A DNA stretch of 64,000 nucleotides from Porphyromonadaceae bacterium. GTDB taxonomy: Bacteria; Bacteroidota; Bacteroidia; Bacteroidales; Dysgonomonadaceae. Under the pieces are notes generated by a model, which had not been told where the DNA came from, made no database searches, and worked only from the letters and a program-made list of their open reading frames with translations. The position numbers and the translations under genes are program-made. How positions within the stretch are numbered: position 1 is the stretch's first letter; every line of letters begins with the position of its first letter. Shown here piece by piece: positions 57,221 through 64,000 of this stretch. Location: positions 124,001-188,000 of the forward strand of contig JAJFTO010000019.1 in NCBI GenBank assembly GCA_021372865.1. The letters are read 5' to 3'.

Positions 57221-57679
57221 ATGAGAAAAAGTGTAATTTTATTATTTACCCAGTGTCTGCTCCTCCTACATTTTGCCTCATTACCGGCCCAGAACAGAAA
57301 AATGAACATGGCCGATTATGAAAGGAGAAAGATGGAGTTTATCATGAAAGAAGCCGGACTCACGAAGGCTGAGGCCGACAAGTATTTTCCGCTGAACAAC
57401 GAACTGACACAGAAAAAATTTGAACTTCATAAGCTCCACAGAGACAAGATTCAACGGATCAAGGACAACAGCAATATTTCGGACGAGGAATACCGGAGAA
57501 TGCTTGACGACGATGTGGAGGTGAAACTCAAGGAAGCCGCACTCGACAAGTTATATGCTCCCAGATTTGAAAAAGTACTTACACCGGAAAAACTCTATAG
57601 GGCACAACAGGCTGAAAGAAGCTTCATCCAGAAGGAGGTGACCAATTTCAGAAGTGAGCAGGAAAACAGACTGAAATGA
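57221..57679 (+). CDS. Spy/CpxP-like periplasmic protein
   Basis: A 152-residue exported protein (signal ending ASLPAQ) that is almost all charged alpha helix. It has the repeats of LT-type segments seen in Spy/CpxP/CnrX proteins (AGLTKAEADKYFPLNNELTQKK and LTPEKLYRAQQAERS) and the pattern YRRMLDDDVEVKLKEA. Such proteins act as chaperones or stress and metal sensors in the periplasm. It is the last gene of the sigma-led unit. Confidence 0.8.
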   Translation: MRKSVILLFTQCLLLLHFASLPAQNRKMNMADYERRKMEFIMKEAGLTKAEADKYFPLNNELTQKKFELHKLHRDKIQRIKDNSNISDEEYRRMLDDDVEVKLKEAALDKLYAPRFEKVLTPEKLYRAQQAERSFIQKEVTNFRSEQENRLK

Positions 57680-57874
57680 TGAGATAATGTTTGTTAATCC
57701 TGCGGTTATTACGAAGCTGCTATATTTTTTGCCTGATAAGATATCATGAATACCAAATTTTTAACGATGTTATGAAAGAATACGATTATTGTGGATTTTG
57801 AAGTTGCTATTGTTCTCATAATAATACGTTGTAAAATTAAACTTTCCTGAAATTAACATAATAAATTTTAAAAA

Positions 57875-59389
57875 GTGAAACGACTTGTTACAACACAATT
57901 GGCTTTCAGTGGTTTGGGTATACTTTTGAGTGCCCAAACCTCCGAGAAGCCCAACATCATTTATATTTTGGCGGACGACCTCGGATACGGAGATGTGGGA
58001 TGTTATGGTCAGATAAAAATTGAAACACCTCACATAGACAATCTGGCAAAAGGAGGCATGCTCTTCTCTCAGTTTTATTCCGGAACAACAGTTTCAGCCC
58101 CATCCAGAAGTGCATTGCTTACAGGCAAACATACCGGACATACTTACATACGCGGCAATGATGAGTTACCCTCCCGGGGAAATATACTAAGCCATCAGGC
58201 CATGTTCGACAATCCCTTTCTTGAGGGACAACGTCCATTGCCATCAGATACATACACAATTTCCGAAATGTTAAAAAAAGCGGGATACACCACGGGATGT
58301 GTAGGTAAATGGGGGTTGGGATATCCTGGTTCGGAAAGTACATCCAACGAAATGGGATTCGATTTTTTTTATGGTTATAACTGTCAGCGACAGGCCCATA
58401 CTTACTATCCTCCTTTTTTATATAAGAACGAAAAAAGAGAATATCTTGATAATCAAATCATCCAGCCGGGAACATTGTTGACCAAAGGTTCAGATCCGCT
58501 CTCCGCGGATAGCTACAACAAATATGTGCAAAAAGAGTATGCTCCCGACTTAATGTTCAACGAACTTCTTTCGTTTATAGAAAACAATAAAAAAAATCCT
58601 TTTTTCTTGTACTGGGCAACTACTATTCCGCATGTAGCCCTGCAGGCACCTCAAAGATGGATTGATTATTATGTAAAAAAGTTCGGAGACGAGAAGCCCT
58701 ATCTGGGAGAAATGGGTTATTACCCGTCCAGATACCCCAATGCAACTTATGCAGCAATGATTTCATATTTGGATGAACAAGTGTGTGCTCTTGTGGATTA
58801 TTTAAAGGCAAATGGATTGTATAGCAATACATTGATAATTTTCACAAGCGACAATGGACCGACGTTTAACGGGGGTACAAATTCTCAATATTTTCGTAGT
58901 GCCGGCCCTTTTAAATCAGAAAAAGGATGGGGAAAAACATCATTGCATGAAGGCGGAATACGTGTTCCCTTCATTGCCTCATGGCCAAAAGTAATTAAAG
59001 CGAATTCTTTTACAGATCATATTTCGGCAGCATGGGATATTATGCCTACTTTCGCAGAAATTACCGGAACCACAATTGCAGAGACCGATGGCATTAGTAT
59101 TTTGCCAACGCTTACCGGGAAAAAACAAAGTAAGCACGACTATCTGTACTGGGAATTTCCTGAAAACGACGGACAAATTGCAATTCGAATAAACAATTGG
59201 AAAGGGCTTATACAAAATGTAAAGAAAGGGAATCAGACAATCGAACTATTTGATTTGAATTCAGATCCTCAGGAATTATACAATGTGGCAGATAAAAACC
59301 CCGAGGTAATTAAAAGAATGGAGGATATTATAAAAGAAGCACATATCCCCTCTGATGTGGAAAAATTCAGATTTCCTTTTGATAAATAA
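57875..59389 (+). CDS. S-type sulfatase (arylsulfatase family)
   Basis: A 504-residue exported enzyme. The formylglycine motif is S-A-P-S-R in TVSAPSRSALLTGKHTGH, so the active Ser would be matured by an anaerobic sulfatase-maturing radical SAM enzyme (anSME), which is not in the window. Metal ligands fit NIIYILADDLGYGD at the start and FTSDNGPTFNGG later. The start is GTG 57875, because a TAA lies closely upstream and the signal segment follows directly. The substrate is unknown; a sulfated polysaccharide is likely in this phylum. Confidence 0.9.
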   Translation: MKRLVTTQLAFSGLGILLSAQTSEKPNIIYILADDLGYGDVGCYGQIKIETPHIDNLAKGGMLFSQFYSGTTVSAPSRSALLTGKHTGHTYIRGNDELPSRGNILSHQAMFDNPFLEGQRPLPSDTYTISEMLKKAGYTTGCVGKWGLGYPGSESTSNEMGFDFFYGYNCQRQAHTYYPPFLYKNEKREYLDNQIIQPGTLLTKGSDPLSADSYNKYVQKEYAPDLMFNELLSFIENNKKNPFFLYWATTIPHVALQAPQRWIDYYVKKFGDEKPYLGEMGYYPSRYPNATYAAMISYLDEQVCALVDYLKANGLYSNTLIIFTSDNGPTFNGGTNSQYFRSAGPFKSEKGWGKTSLHEGGIRVPFIASWPKVIKANSFTDHISAAWDIMPTFAEITGTTIAETDGISILPTLTGKKQSKHDYLYWEFPENDGQIAIRINNWKGLIQNVKKGNQTIELFDLNSDPQELYNVADKNPEVIKRMEDIIKEAHIPSDVEKFRFPFDK

Positions 59390-59429
59390 GCGAAGATTAC
59401 GTCTCATAAATTTTAAAATAAAAATGGGC

Positions 59430-59453
59430 GATTCAATTTTCGGAAATTGAATC
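59430..59453. repeat. 10-bp-stem hairpin between the sulfatase and PhoD-like genes
   Basis: Perfect arms GATTCAATTT (59430-59439) and AAATTGAATC (59444-59453) around a TCGG loop, with no T-tract after it. It may stabilise or process a joint transcript rather than end it. Confidence 0.55.
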
Positions 59454-59486
59454 ACTATGCAAGAAAAAATAAAAATATTTATAAAT

Positions 59487-61976
59487 ATGAAGTTTCAATC
59501 GTTACTCATTTTCGCACTATCACTAATCGCATTGGGTTCGTGCGCCAAGGAGAATAAATTCTCAGCCAATTTCGATAATACCCAAAACAGAATATGGATC
59601 GGCAAGGAATTTTGGTCAATTCCACTGGAGGACTGGAAAATAGAAGATGGTAAAATGCAGTGTATCGGATCAGTACCCCAATCCAGAGTGAATATCCTCA
59701 CTCACCTATTGTCAGAAGGTGCCGGCGAATTTAAAGCAACTGTAAAAGTAGGCTTAATAAAAGAAAATAGTGTACCCGGATCAGCCGGCTTTCTCCTGGG
59801 AATATATGACGATGAAGACGACGATGTGAAGTCGCTTTGTTATTTTGGCAAGGGCATACCCGCGGGAATTAGTGTAAAAGGTTTTGCTTTCCTGAAAGAC
59901 CAAAGGGTCGATTTACCTGAGAACTTCGACTTTTCTGAGGTTACAATTTCAGTATCAGGGAATGACAGACGGCTTGAGATGAAAGTTTCAGATAAAAATG
60001 GGAATAGTCCTAGGTTGCTTTCCTGTGAAGTGGATGGCATTCAGGGCTTAATTGCTGTAGCCAATAACATCAATATTGATGGCAATAAGAAATCCGGTAA
60101 TTCTCTTTTCAGCTTTGATGATATTACACTTTCCGGCTCAAAGGTGACAGTGAAACAGGAAAATGCATTTGGTCCTATTTTATGGACGATGCACACACTC
60201 AGTAAAGGAACCATGAAGATGATGGCACTCCTGCCTCCCATAGGAGAACAAGACAATCAGATTGTGAACTTACAGGTTAAAAAAGATGAAAAGTGGGAAA
60301 CTGTTGCCTCAGAATCAATAGAACCCGATTCCAGAACAGCCGTTTTTAAACTTGATAACTGGGATGCGGCAAAGGATGTTCCTTATCGCGTGGAATATAT
60401 TGAAAAAGGAATGAATGGAAATGAAACACCAAACTATTATGAGGGAACCATACGCCGGGATCCGGTTGATCGACCTTTAAAATTTGGGGGTCTTACCTGT
60501 CAGAACCATAACGGTTTTCCGTATACGCCAATTGTAAAAAATCTGACCAAATTACAGCCTGATATACTTTATTTTTCAGGAGATCAAATATATGAAGGTA
60601 ACGGAGGGTATCCCATCAAACGCAAGCCTGTAGATGTCTCAATAGTCAACTATCTGGGAAAATACTATCTGTTCGGCTGGGTATTTAGAGACTTGATGCG
60701 CGACATACCGACCATCTGTACTCCCGACGATCATGATGTTTTTCAGGGTAATCTCTGGGGTGAAGGAGGTATAGCCAAGCCACGCGGATTAGTTAATGAC
60801 GACACCGGAGGTTTTACACAATCAGTGAAAATGTTGAATGTAGTGAACCGGACCAATTGCGGACAATTACCCGATCCTTATGATTCCACACCCATCGGGC
60901 AAGGAATGAGCGTCTGGTATACCGATCTGACTTACGGGAGGGTAAGCTTTGCCATCATCAGTGACAGAGTTTTTAAATCCGGTCCTGATAAGGTTGTTGA
61001 CTGGAAAGGCCGTAAAGATCAAATGAAAGAACCATACAAAAATTTATCATTTCTCAATAAAAAAGGGTTAGAAATGATTGGCAAAAGGCAGACCGAATTT
61101 TTAAATCAATGGATCACTGAATGGGATGGCGCAGATATGAAAGTACTGCTGTCCCAAACGTTGTTTGCCAATATAGCAACACATCACGGGAACATTACCA
61201 ACTACCTCTATGGCGATCTCGATTCAGGCGGATGGCCAAAGTACGATCGCGATAACATCATTCGCATAATGAGAAAAGCCGCAGTATTTCATATTAATGG
61301 CGATCAGCACATACCTTCACTCGTACAATATGGCCTTGATGATTTTCGTGATGCAGGATGGAGTTTTTGTACTCCGGCCATTTCTGTGGGTTACCAGCGG
61401 TGGTTTTTACCGGATGAACTGGGTGTGCCGGTGAATGATAGGCCCGACCATGGTTATGACAACACGGGCAAATACACGGATGCATTTGGGAATAAAAATT
61501 ATGTTTATGCCATAGGTAATCCAGGGAAGATAGCAAACAATTCAGAAAGTCGCTATAATAAAGCCTCAATGCGTTCTTCAGGATTTGGAATGATTACATT
61601 CGATCAAAAAGCAAGAAATATACATATTGATGCCTGGCGGTTTAATGCTAATGTTGAAAATTCCAATCCGGTTCGCGATCAGTTCCCCGGATGGCCGTTA
61701 GAGATATCCCAGTTTGATAATTTAGGATCTGGTGCAAACAATGTATTGCCCGAAATAAAAGTAAACAAACCCAATCAGGTGCTACAGATATGGAATGAAA
61801 AAACGGGTGAGTTGGTGCAGACCTATAGAATAAATGGGACCACCTCAAAGTGTAAACTTTATGAACCAGGGAAATTTACAGTCAAAATCGGAGAAAATAA
61901 AAACTGGCAGGAGATAAAAGGCCTGTCTACAAAACCAGGGGAAAACAATGAAACAGTGGATGTGGAAATTCAATGA
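59487..61976 (+). CDS. PhoD-like metallophosphatase lipoprotein
   Basis: An 829-residue protein with a lipoprotein signal (ALSLIALGSC, Cys at about residue 19). The N-terminal part (about 25-230) looks like a beta-sandwich of the LamG or concanavalin type, a Fn3-like region follows, and the C-terminal half is an alkaline phosphatase D-type metallophosphatase. Metal residues are visible in DILYFSGDQIYEG, TPDDHDVFQG and HINGDQHIPSL. ATG 59487 is used; an ATG at 59457 would precede the signal peptide. The protein likely removes phosphate from an extracellular ligand; the substrate is unknown. Confidence 0.85.
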   Translation: MKFQSLLIFALSLIALGSCAKENKFSANFDNTQNRIWIGKEFWSIPLEDWKIEDGKMQCIGSVPQSRVNILTHLLSEGAGEFKATVKVGLIKENSVPGSAGFLLGIYDDEDDDVKSLCYFGKGIPAGISVKGFAFLKDQRVDLPENFDFSEVTISVSGNDRRLEMKVSDKNGNSPRLLSCEVDGIQGLIAVANNINIDGNKKSGNSLFSFDDITLSGSKVTVKQENAFGPILWTMHTLSKGTMKMMALLPPIGEQDNQIVNLQVKKDEKWETVASESIEPDSRTAVFKLDNWDAAKDVPYRVEYIEKGMNGNETPNYYEGTIRRDPVDRPLKFGGLTCQNHNGFPYTPIVKNLTKLQPDILYFSGDQIYEGNGGYPIKRKPVDVSIVNYLGKYYLFGWVFRDLMRDIPTICTPDDHDVFQGNLWGEGGIAKPRGLVNDDTGGFTQSVKMLNVVNRTNCGQLPDPYDSTPIGQGMSVWYTDLTYGRVSFAIISDRVFKSGPDKVVDWKGRKDQMKEPYKNLSFLNKKGLEMIGKRQTEFLNQWITEWDGADMKVLLSQTLFANIATHHGNITNYLYGDLDSGGWPKYDRDNIIRIMRKAAVFHINGDQHIPSLVQYGLDDFRDAGWSFCTPAISVGYQRWFLPDELGVPVNDRPDHGYDNTGKYTDAFGNKNYVYAIGNPGKIANNSESRYNKASMRSSGFGMITFDQKARNIHIDAWRFNANVENSNPVRDQFPGWPLEISQFDNLGSGANNVLPEIKVNKPNQVLQIWNEKTGELVQTYRINGTTSKCKLYEPGKFTVKIGENKNWQEIKGLSTKPGENNETVDVEIQ

Positions 61977-62010
61977 TAAATATCGCATCAGAAAGTCAAA
62001 GCAAAACAAA

Positions 62011-62047
62011 ATAGTCCTGTAAATATCTAATTTACAGGACTATTTTT
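62011..62047. terminator. Bidirectional terminator between the PhoD-like gene and ssrA
   Basis: Perfect 14-bp stem, left arm ATAGTCCTGTAAAT (62011-62024), loop ATCTA, right arm 62030-62043, followed by TTTTT on the plus strand and TTTTG on the minus strand. It serves both convergent units. Confidence 0.85.
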
Positions 62048-62066
62048 ATTCAGATTATTCAATAAG

Positions 62067-62465
62067 TGGAGCTGGAGGGATTCGAACCCTCGTCCAAACG
62101 AGGAAGCAATCTGCTTTCTACATGCTTAGCTTCATTTTATTTGTCGGGAAGGAGCGCGACTGAAGCCACCAAACTCAATCCTTATCTTCTTAATTTCGGA
62201 AGGGGTCCGAAGCCTCCCCCATCCTATCTCCGATTTGCCTGCACCACCTGATCGGAACGCTTCGAAGCCAGAGCTTCCGGGTGATGTCTTGTCCTGCCAC
62301 ATGTGACAGGATTAAGCGCTAACCTACTGTACTTCGGTTACGCAGCAAGAGCGTAATTGTTATTATTGCCAGTTATAGCTTTGCCAATTGAGATTAAAGT
62401 GCAAACCAACAACGCACTGCATGCTTACAAACCTCTTCTACCCGCTGTCAAAACCGGTCAACCCC
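62067..62465 (-). ncRNA. ssrA: tmRNA (transfer-messenger RNA)
   Basis: Rescues stalled ribosomes by adding a degradation tag. The 5' acceptor arm GGGGTTG (62465-62459) pairs with CAGCTCC at the 3' end (62074-62068), and the T arm is in the tRNA-like 3' part (GGGTTCGAATCCC). CCA is not encoded. The tag frame is 62338-62370: GNNNNYALAA then TAA (preceded by the Ala added by the tRNA part), a Bacteroidota-type tag. The gene is on the minus strand with its own promoter at 62505-62536 and shares the terminator at 62011-62047. Confidence 0.95.
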
Positions 62466-62504
62466 ATGTTGTGAAAGAACGCATCTGCACACTTGAGTAA
62501 GACA

Positions 62505-62536
62505 CAAAATTAGGCAATTGGTTTGATACTGCCAAA
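62505..62536 (-). promoter_or_regulatory. ssrA promoter
   Basis: On the minus strand TTTG (62533-62536), a 20-nt spacer and TAATTTTG (62505-62512). Transcription would start about 30 nt before the mature 5' end, leaving a leader for RNase P. Confidence 0.65.
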
Positions 62537-62641
62537 AATTTTTCATTCCATCCTTTTCAAAAATCTGAGAATGACACCTGTATTATATATATAAGTAAAT
62601 GAAACATTATGTCGATCGGTAAATTTCATGGAAAAAATGTG

Positions 62642-62649
62642 TAATTTTG
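62642..62649 (+). promoter_or_regulatory. -7 box of nfnAB
   Basis: TAATTTTG (TAnnTTTG), 21 bp upstream of ATG 62670. Confidence 0.4.
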
Positions 62650-62669
62650 TACCATAGTAACCAATCGTT

Positions 62670-63452
62670 ATGAACAAGATAATCGCAAAAGAGAATTTCT
62701 CAGAGAAAGTTGTACGTTTTGAAGTGGAGGCGCCACTCATTGCAAAAAGTCGCAAGGCAGGCCATTTCGTGATCGTGCGTGTGGGTAAAAAGGGAGAAAG
62801 GGTGCCTTACACCATCGCTTCTGCCGATCCCATGAAAGGTACCATCACGCTGGTTATCCAGCGTGTGGGTAAATCATCTGAAAAGCTTTGCCAGCTTGAA
62901 GTAGGAGACTACGTCACCGACATAGTGGGCCCGCTCGGAAAAGCAACCCACATCGAGAAATTCGGTACAGTAGTCTGCGCAGGCGGCGGTGTGGGTGTAG
63001 CCCCCATGTTGCCCATCATTGAGGCCATGAAAAAGGCCGGGAACCGGGTTATCTCTGTCCTGGCAGCCCGCACAAAGGAATTGATCATACTGGAGGAACA
63101 GGTACGCCAATACTCCGACGAAGTGATCGTCATGACCGACGATGGTTCATATGGCGAAAAGGGATTGGTAACCAACGGCGTGGAGAAAGTAATACAGCGC
63201 GAGAAGGTGGACCTGTGTGTCACCATTGGCCCGGCCATCATGATGAAGTTTGTAGCACAACTGACCAAGAAATATGAAGTTCCTACCCTCGCCTCACTGA
63301 ATACCATCATGGTAGACGGTACCGGCATGTGCGGTGCCTGTCGCGTAACTGTGGGAGGAAAAACAAAATTTGTCTGCATCGACGGTCCAGAGTTCGATGC
63401 CCACCAGGTAGATTTTGATGAGATGCTGATGCGTCTCAAGGCATATAATTAG
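62670..63452 (+). CDS. nfnA: NADH-dependent ferredoxin:NADP oxidoreductase, small subunit
   Basis: A 260-residue FAD and [2Fe-2S] protein of the PyrK-like family. The FAD motif is RVPYTIASAD, the NAD-binding motif is VVCAGGGVGVAPMLPIIEA, and the cluster Cys residues are in GTGMCGACRVTVGGKTKFVCIDG. With the next gene it forms NfnAB, which couples NADH and reduced ferredoxin to NADPH by electron bifurcation. The small subunit also appears in annotations as a sulfide dehydrogenase subunit. Confidence 0.92.
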   Translation: MNKIIAKENFSEKVVRFEVEAPLIAKSRKAGHFVIVRVGKKGERVPYTIASADPMKGTITLVIQRVGKSSEKLCQLEVGDYVTDIVGPLGKATHIEKFGTVVCAGGGVGVAPMLPIIEAMKKAGNRVISVLAARTKELIILEEQVRQYSDEVIVMTDDGSYGEKGLVTNGVEKVIQREKVDLCVTIGPAIMMKFVAQLTKKYEVPTLASLNTIMVDGTGMCGACRVTVGGKTKFVCIDGPEFDAHQVDFDEMLMRLKAYN

Positions 63453-63476
63453 ACAATCCGAATCAATCAATAAAAT

Positions 63477-64000
63477 ATGAGCGAGTATTTACAGGCCGAA
63501 AGAGCACAGGAGTGGCGCGAGGTCCAGCGCAAAACAATGAAAAGCAAAGACCGTACAGCCATTCCACGGGTAAAAATGCCAGAGGTGGATCCCGAAGTGC
63601 GAAGCCATACCTACGATGAAGTAAACCTCGGACTGACCGAAGCACTGGCCCTGGAGGAATCACACCGATGTCTCGATTGTGTGGAACCCACCTGCATCAC
63701 AGGCTGTCCGGTAGAAATCAATATACCCAAATTCATCAAGAATATCGAACGGGGCAACTATCTGGAAGCAGCCCGTACACTGAAAGAAACCAGTGCCCTG
63801 CCGGCAGTCTGCGGACGTGTTTGTCCCCAGGAACGGCAGTGTGAAAGTCAATGTTTCTATAAATTGAAACTAAAGAAGGAATCTGTAGCCATAGGCCATC
63901 TTGAACGGTTTGCAGCCGACTATGAACGAATAAGCGGAAACATCTCCATCCCACAGACCGCCCCGGCCAACGGTATCAAAATAGCCGTCGTCGGTTCCGG
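63477..64000 (+). CDS. nfnB: NADH-dependent ferredoxin:NADP oxidoreductase, large subunit (partial)
   Basis: GltD-like large subunit that runs off the right edge; 174 codons are visible. It starts MSEYLQAERAQEWREVQRKT. The N-terminal iron-sulfur Cys clusters are CLDCVEPTCITGCPVEIN and AVCGRVCPQERQCESQC, and the FAD Rossmann fold starts at IKIAVVGSG. It lies 24 bp after nfnA. NADPH-dependent glutamate synthase small chain is a possible alternative name, but the partner gene favours NfnB. Confidence 0.9.
   Translation, partial: MSEYLQAERAQEWREVQRKTMKSKDRTAIPRVKMPEVDPEVRSHTYDEVNLGLTEALALEESHRCLDCVEPTCITGCPVEINIPKFIKNIERGNYLEAARTLKETSALPAVCGRVCPQERQCESQCFYKLKLKKESVAIGHLERFAADYERISGNISIPQTAPANGIKIAVVGS

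Noticed and set aside
62066..62251. Short open frame beginning MELEGFEPSS
   Set aside because: It is the reverse reading of the tmRNA 3' tRNA-like part, a common false protein.
62670..63452. nfnA product as a second PyrK
   Set aside because: Although PyrK-like, it is followed by the large NfnB/GltD-like gene, and a pyrK-pyrD pair already exists at 24559-26234.

Overview
The window is chromosomal DNA from a member of the Bacteroidales (phylum Bacteroidota). Protein resemblance points to the Dysgonomonadaceae/Porphyromonadaceae side (Proteiniphilum- or Petrimonas-like), but that family call is inference. Supporting signs are the many -7 boxes of the form TAnnTTTG (the Bacteroides sigma-ABfr type), a type-B ribosomal protein L31, DUF4831, DUF4382, DUF3298 and SPOR lipoproteins, a two-CBM20 MalQ, an S-type sulfatase and a tmRNA tag ending in NNYALAA. 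Most of the window is ordinary housekeeping chromosome. I see no rRNA, tRNA, integrase, transposase or CRISPR array.

Layout. 1-13.3 kb is read on the minus strand: purM-prfA (prfA runs off the left edge), a TPR protein, gyrA, secA, a PafA-like phosphatase, an Lnb-like (DUF4105) membrane protein and rpmE2. 13.3-26.3 kb is mixed: cinA converging on serS, tilS divergent from pheS, a repeat-rich gap, a DUF4831-DUF3298 pair, an isolated sufB, ung, asnA and the pyrK-pyrD pair. At 26.3-27.6 kb an XRE regulator faces a very AT-rich gap that carries five copies of a TACA-N2-TGTA palindrome. 27.6-38.2 kb holds gpx, amn-holA divergent from a small HSDR_N nuclease, panB, a FadL/OmpP1 porin, a secreted protein with PWYY repeats, a PhnP-like hydrolase and three lipoproteins.

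38.2-54.7 kb, mostly minus, holds gcvP, a glyoxalase-II-like hydrolase, rsmG, a second DUF3298 lipoprotein, cydAB, DUF3467, ald, fba (plus), malQ, an AspT-type transporter and prmA. From 55.0 kb the plus strand carries a TPR protein, an ECF sigma factor, a one-TM protein and a Spy/CpxP-like protein (a likely envelope-stress unit), then a sulfatase and PhoD-like lipoprotein pair. The window ends with ssrA (tmRNA, minus) and nfnA-nfnB (nfnB runs off the right edge).

Metabolically the genes fit an anaerobe or nanaerobe: cytochrome bd oxidase for low oxygen, NfnAB for ferredoxin/NADP balance, NAD-dependent PyrDB/PyrK, ammonia-dependent AsnA, glycine decarboxylase and alanine dehydrogenase for amino-acid use, and MalQ, sulfatase and PhoD-like enzymes for polysaccharide use.

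The signals most worth following are the operator-like array by the XRE regulator, the sigma/TM/Spy module, the PWYY-repeat secreted protein, a 24-bp perfect palindrome inside the 3' end of serS where it overlaps cinA, and the face-to-face promoters between amn and the HSDR_N gene. Promoter and terminator calls were made by eye and are predictions.
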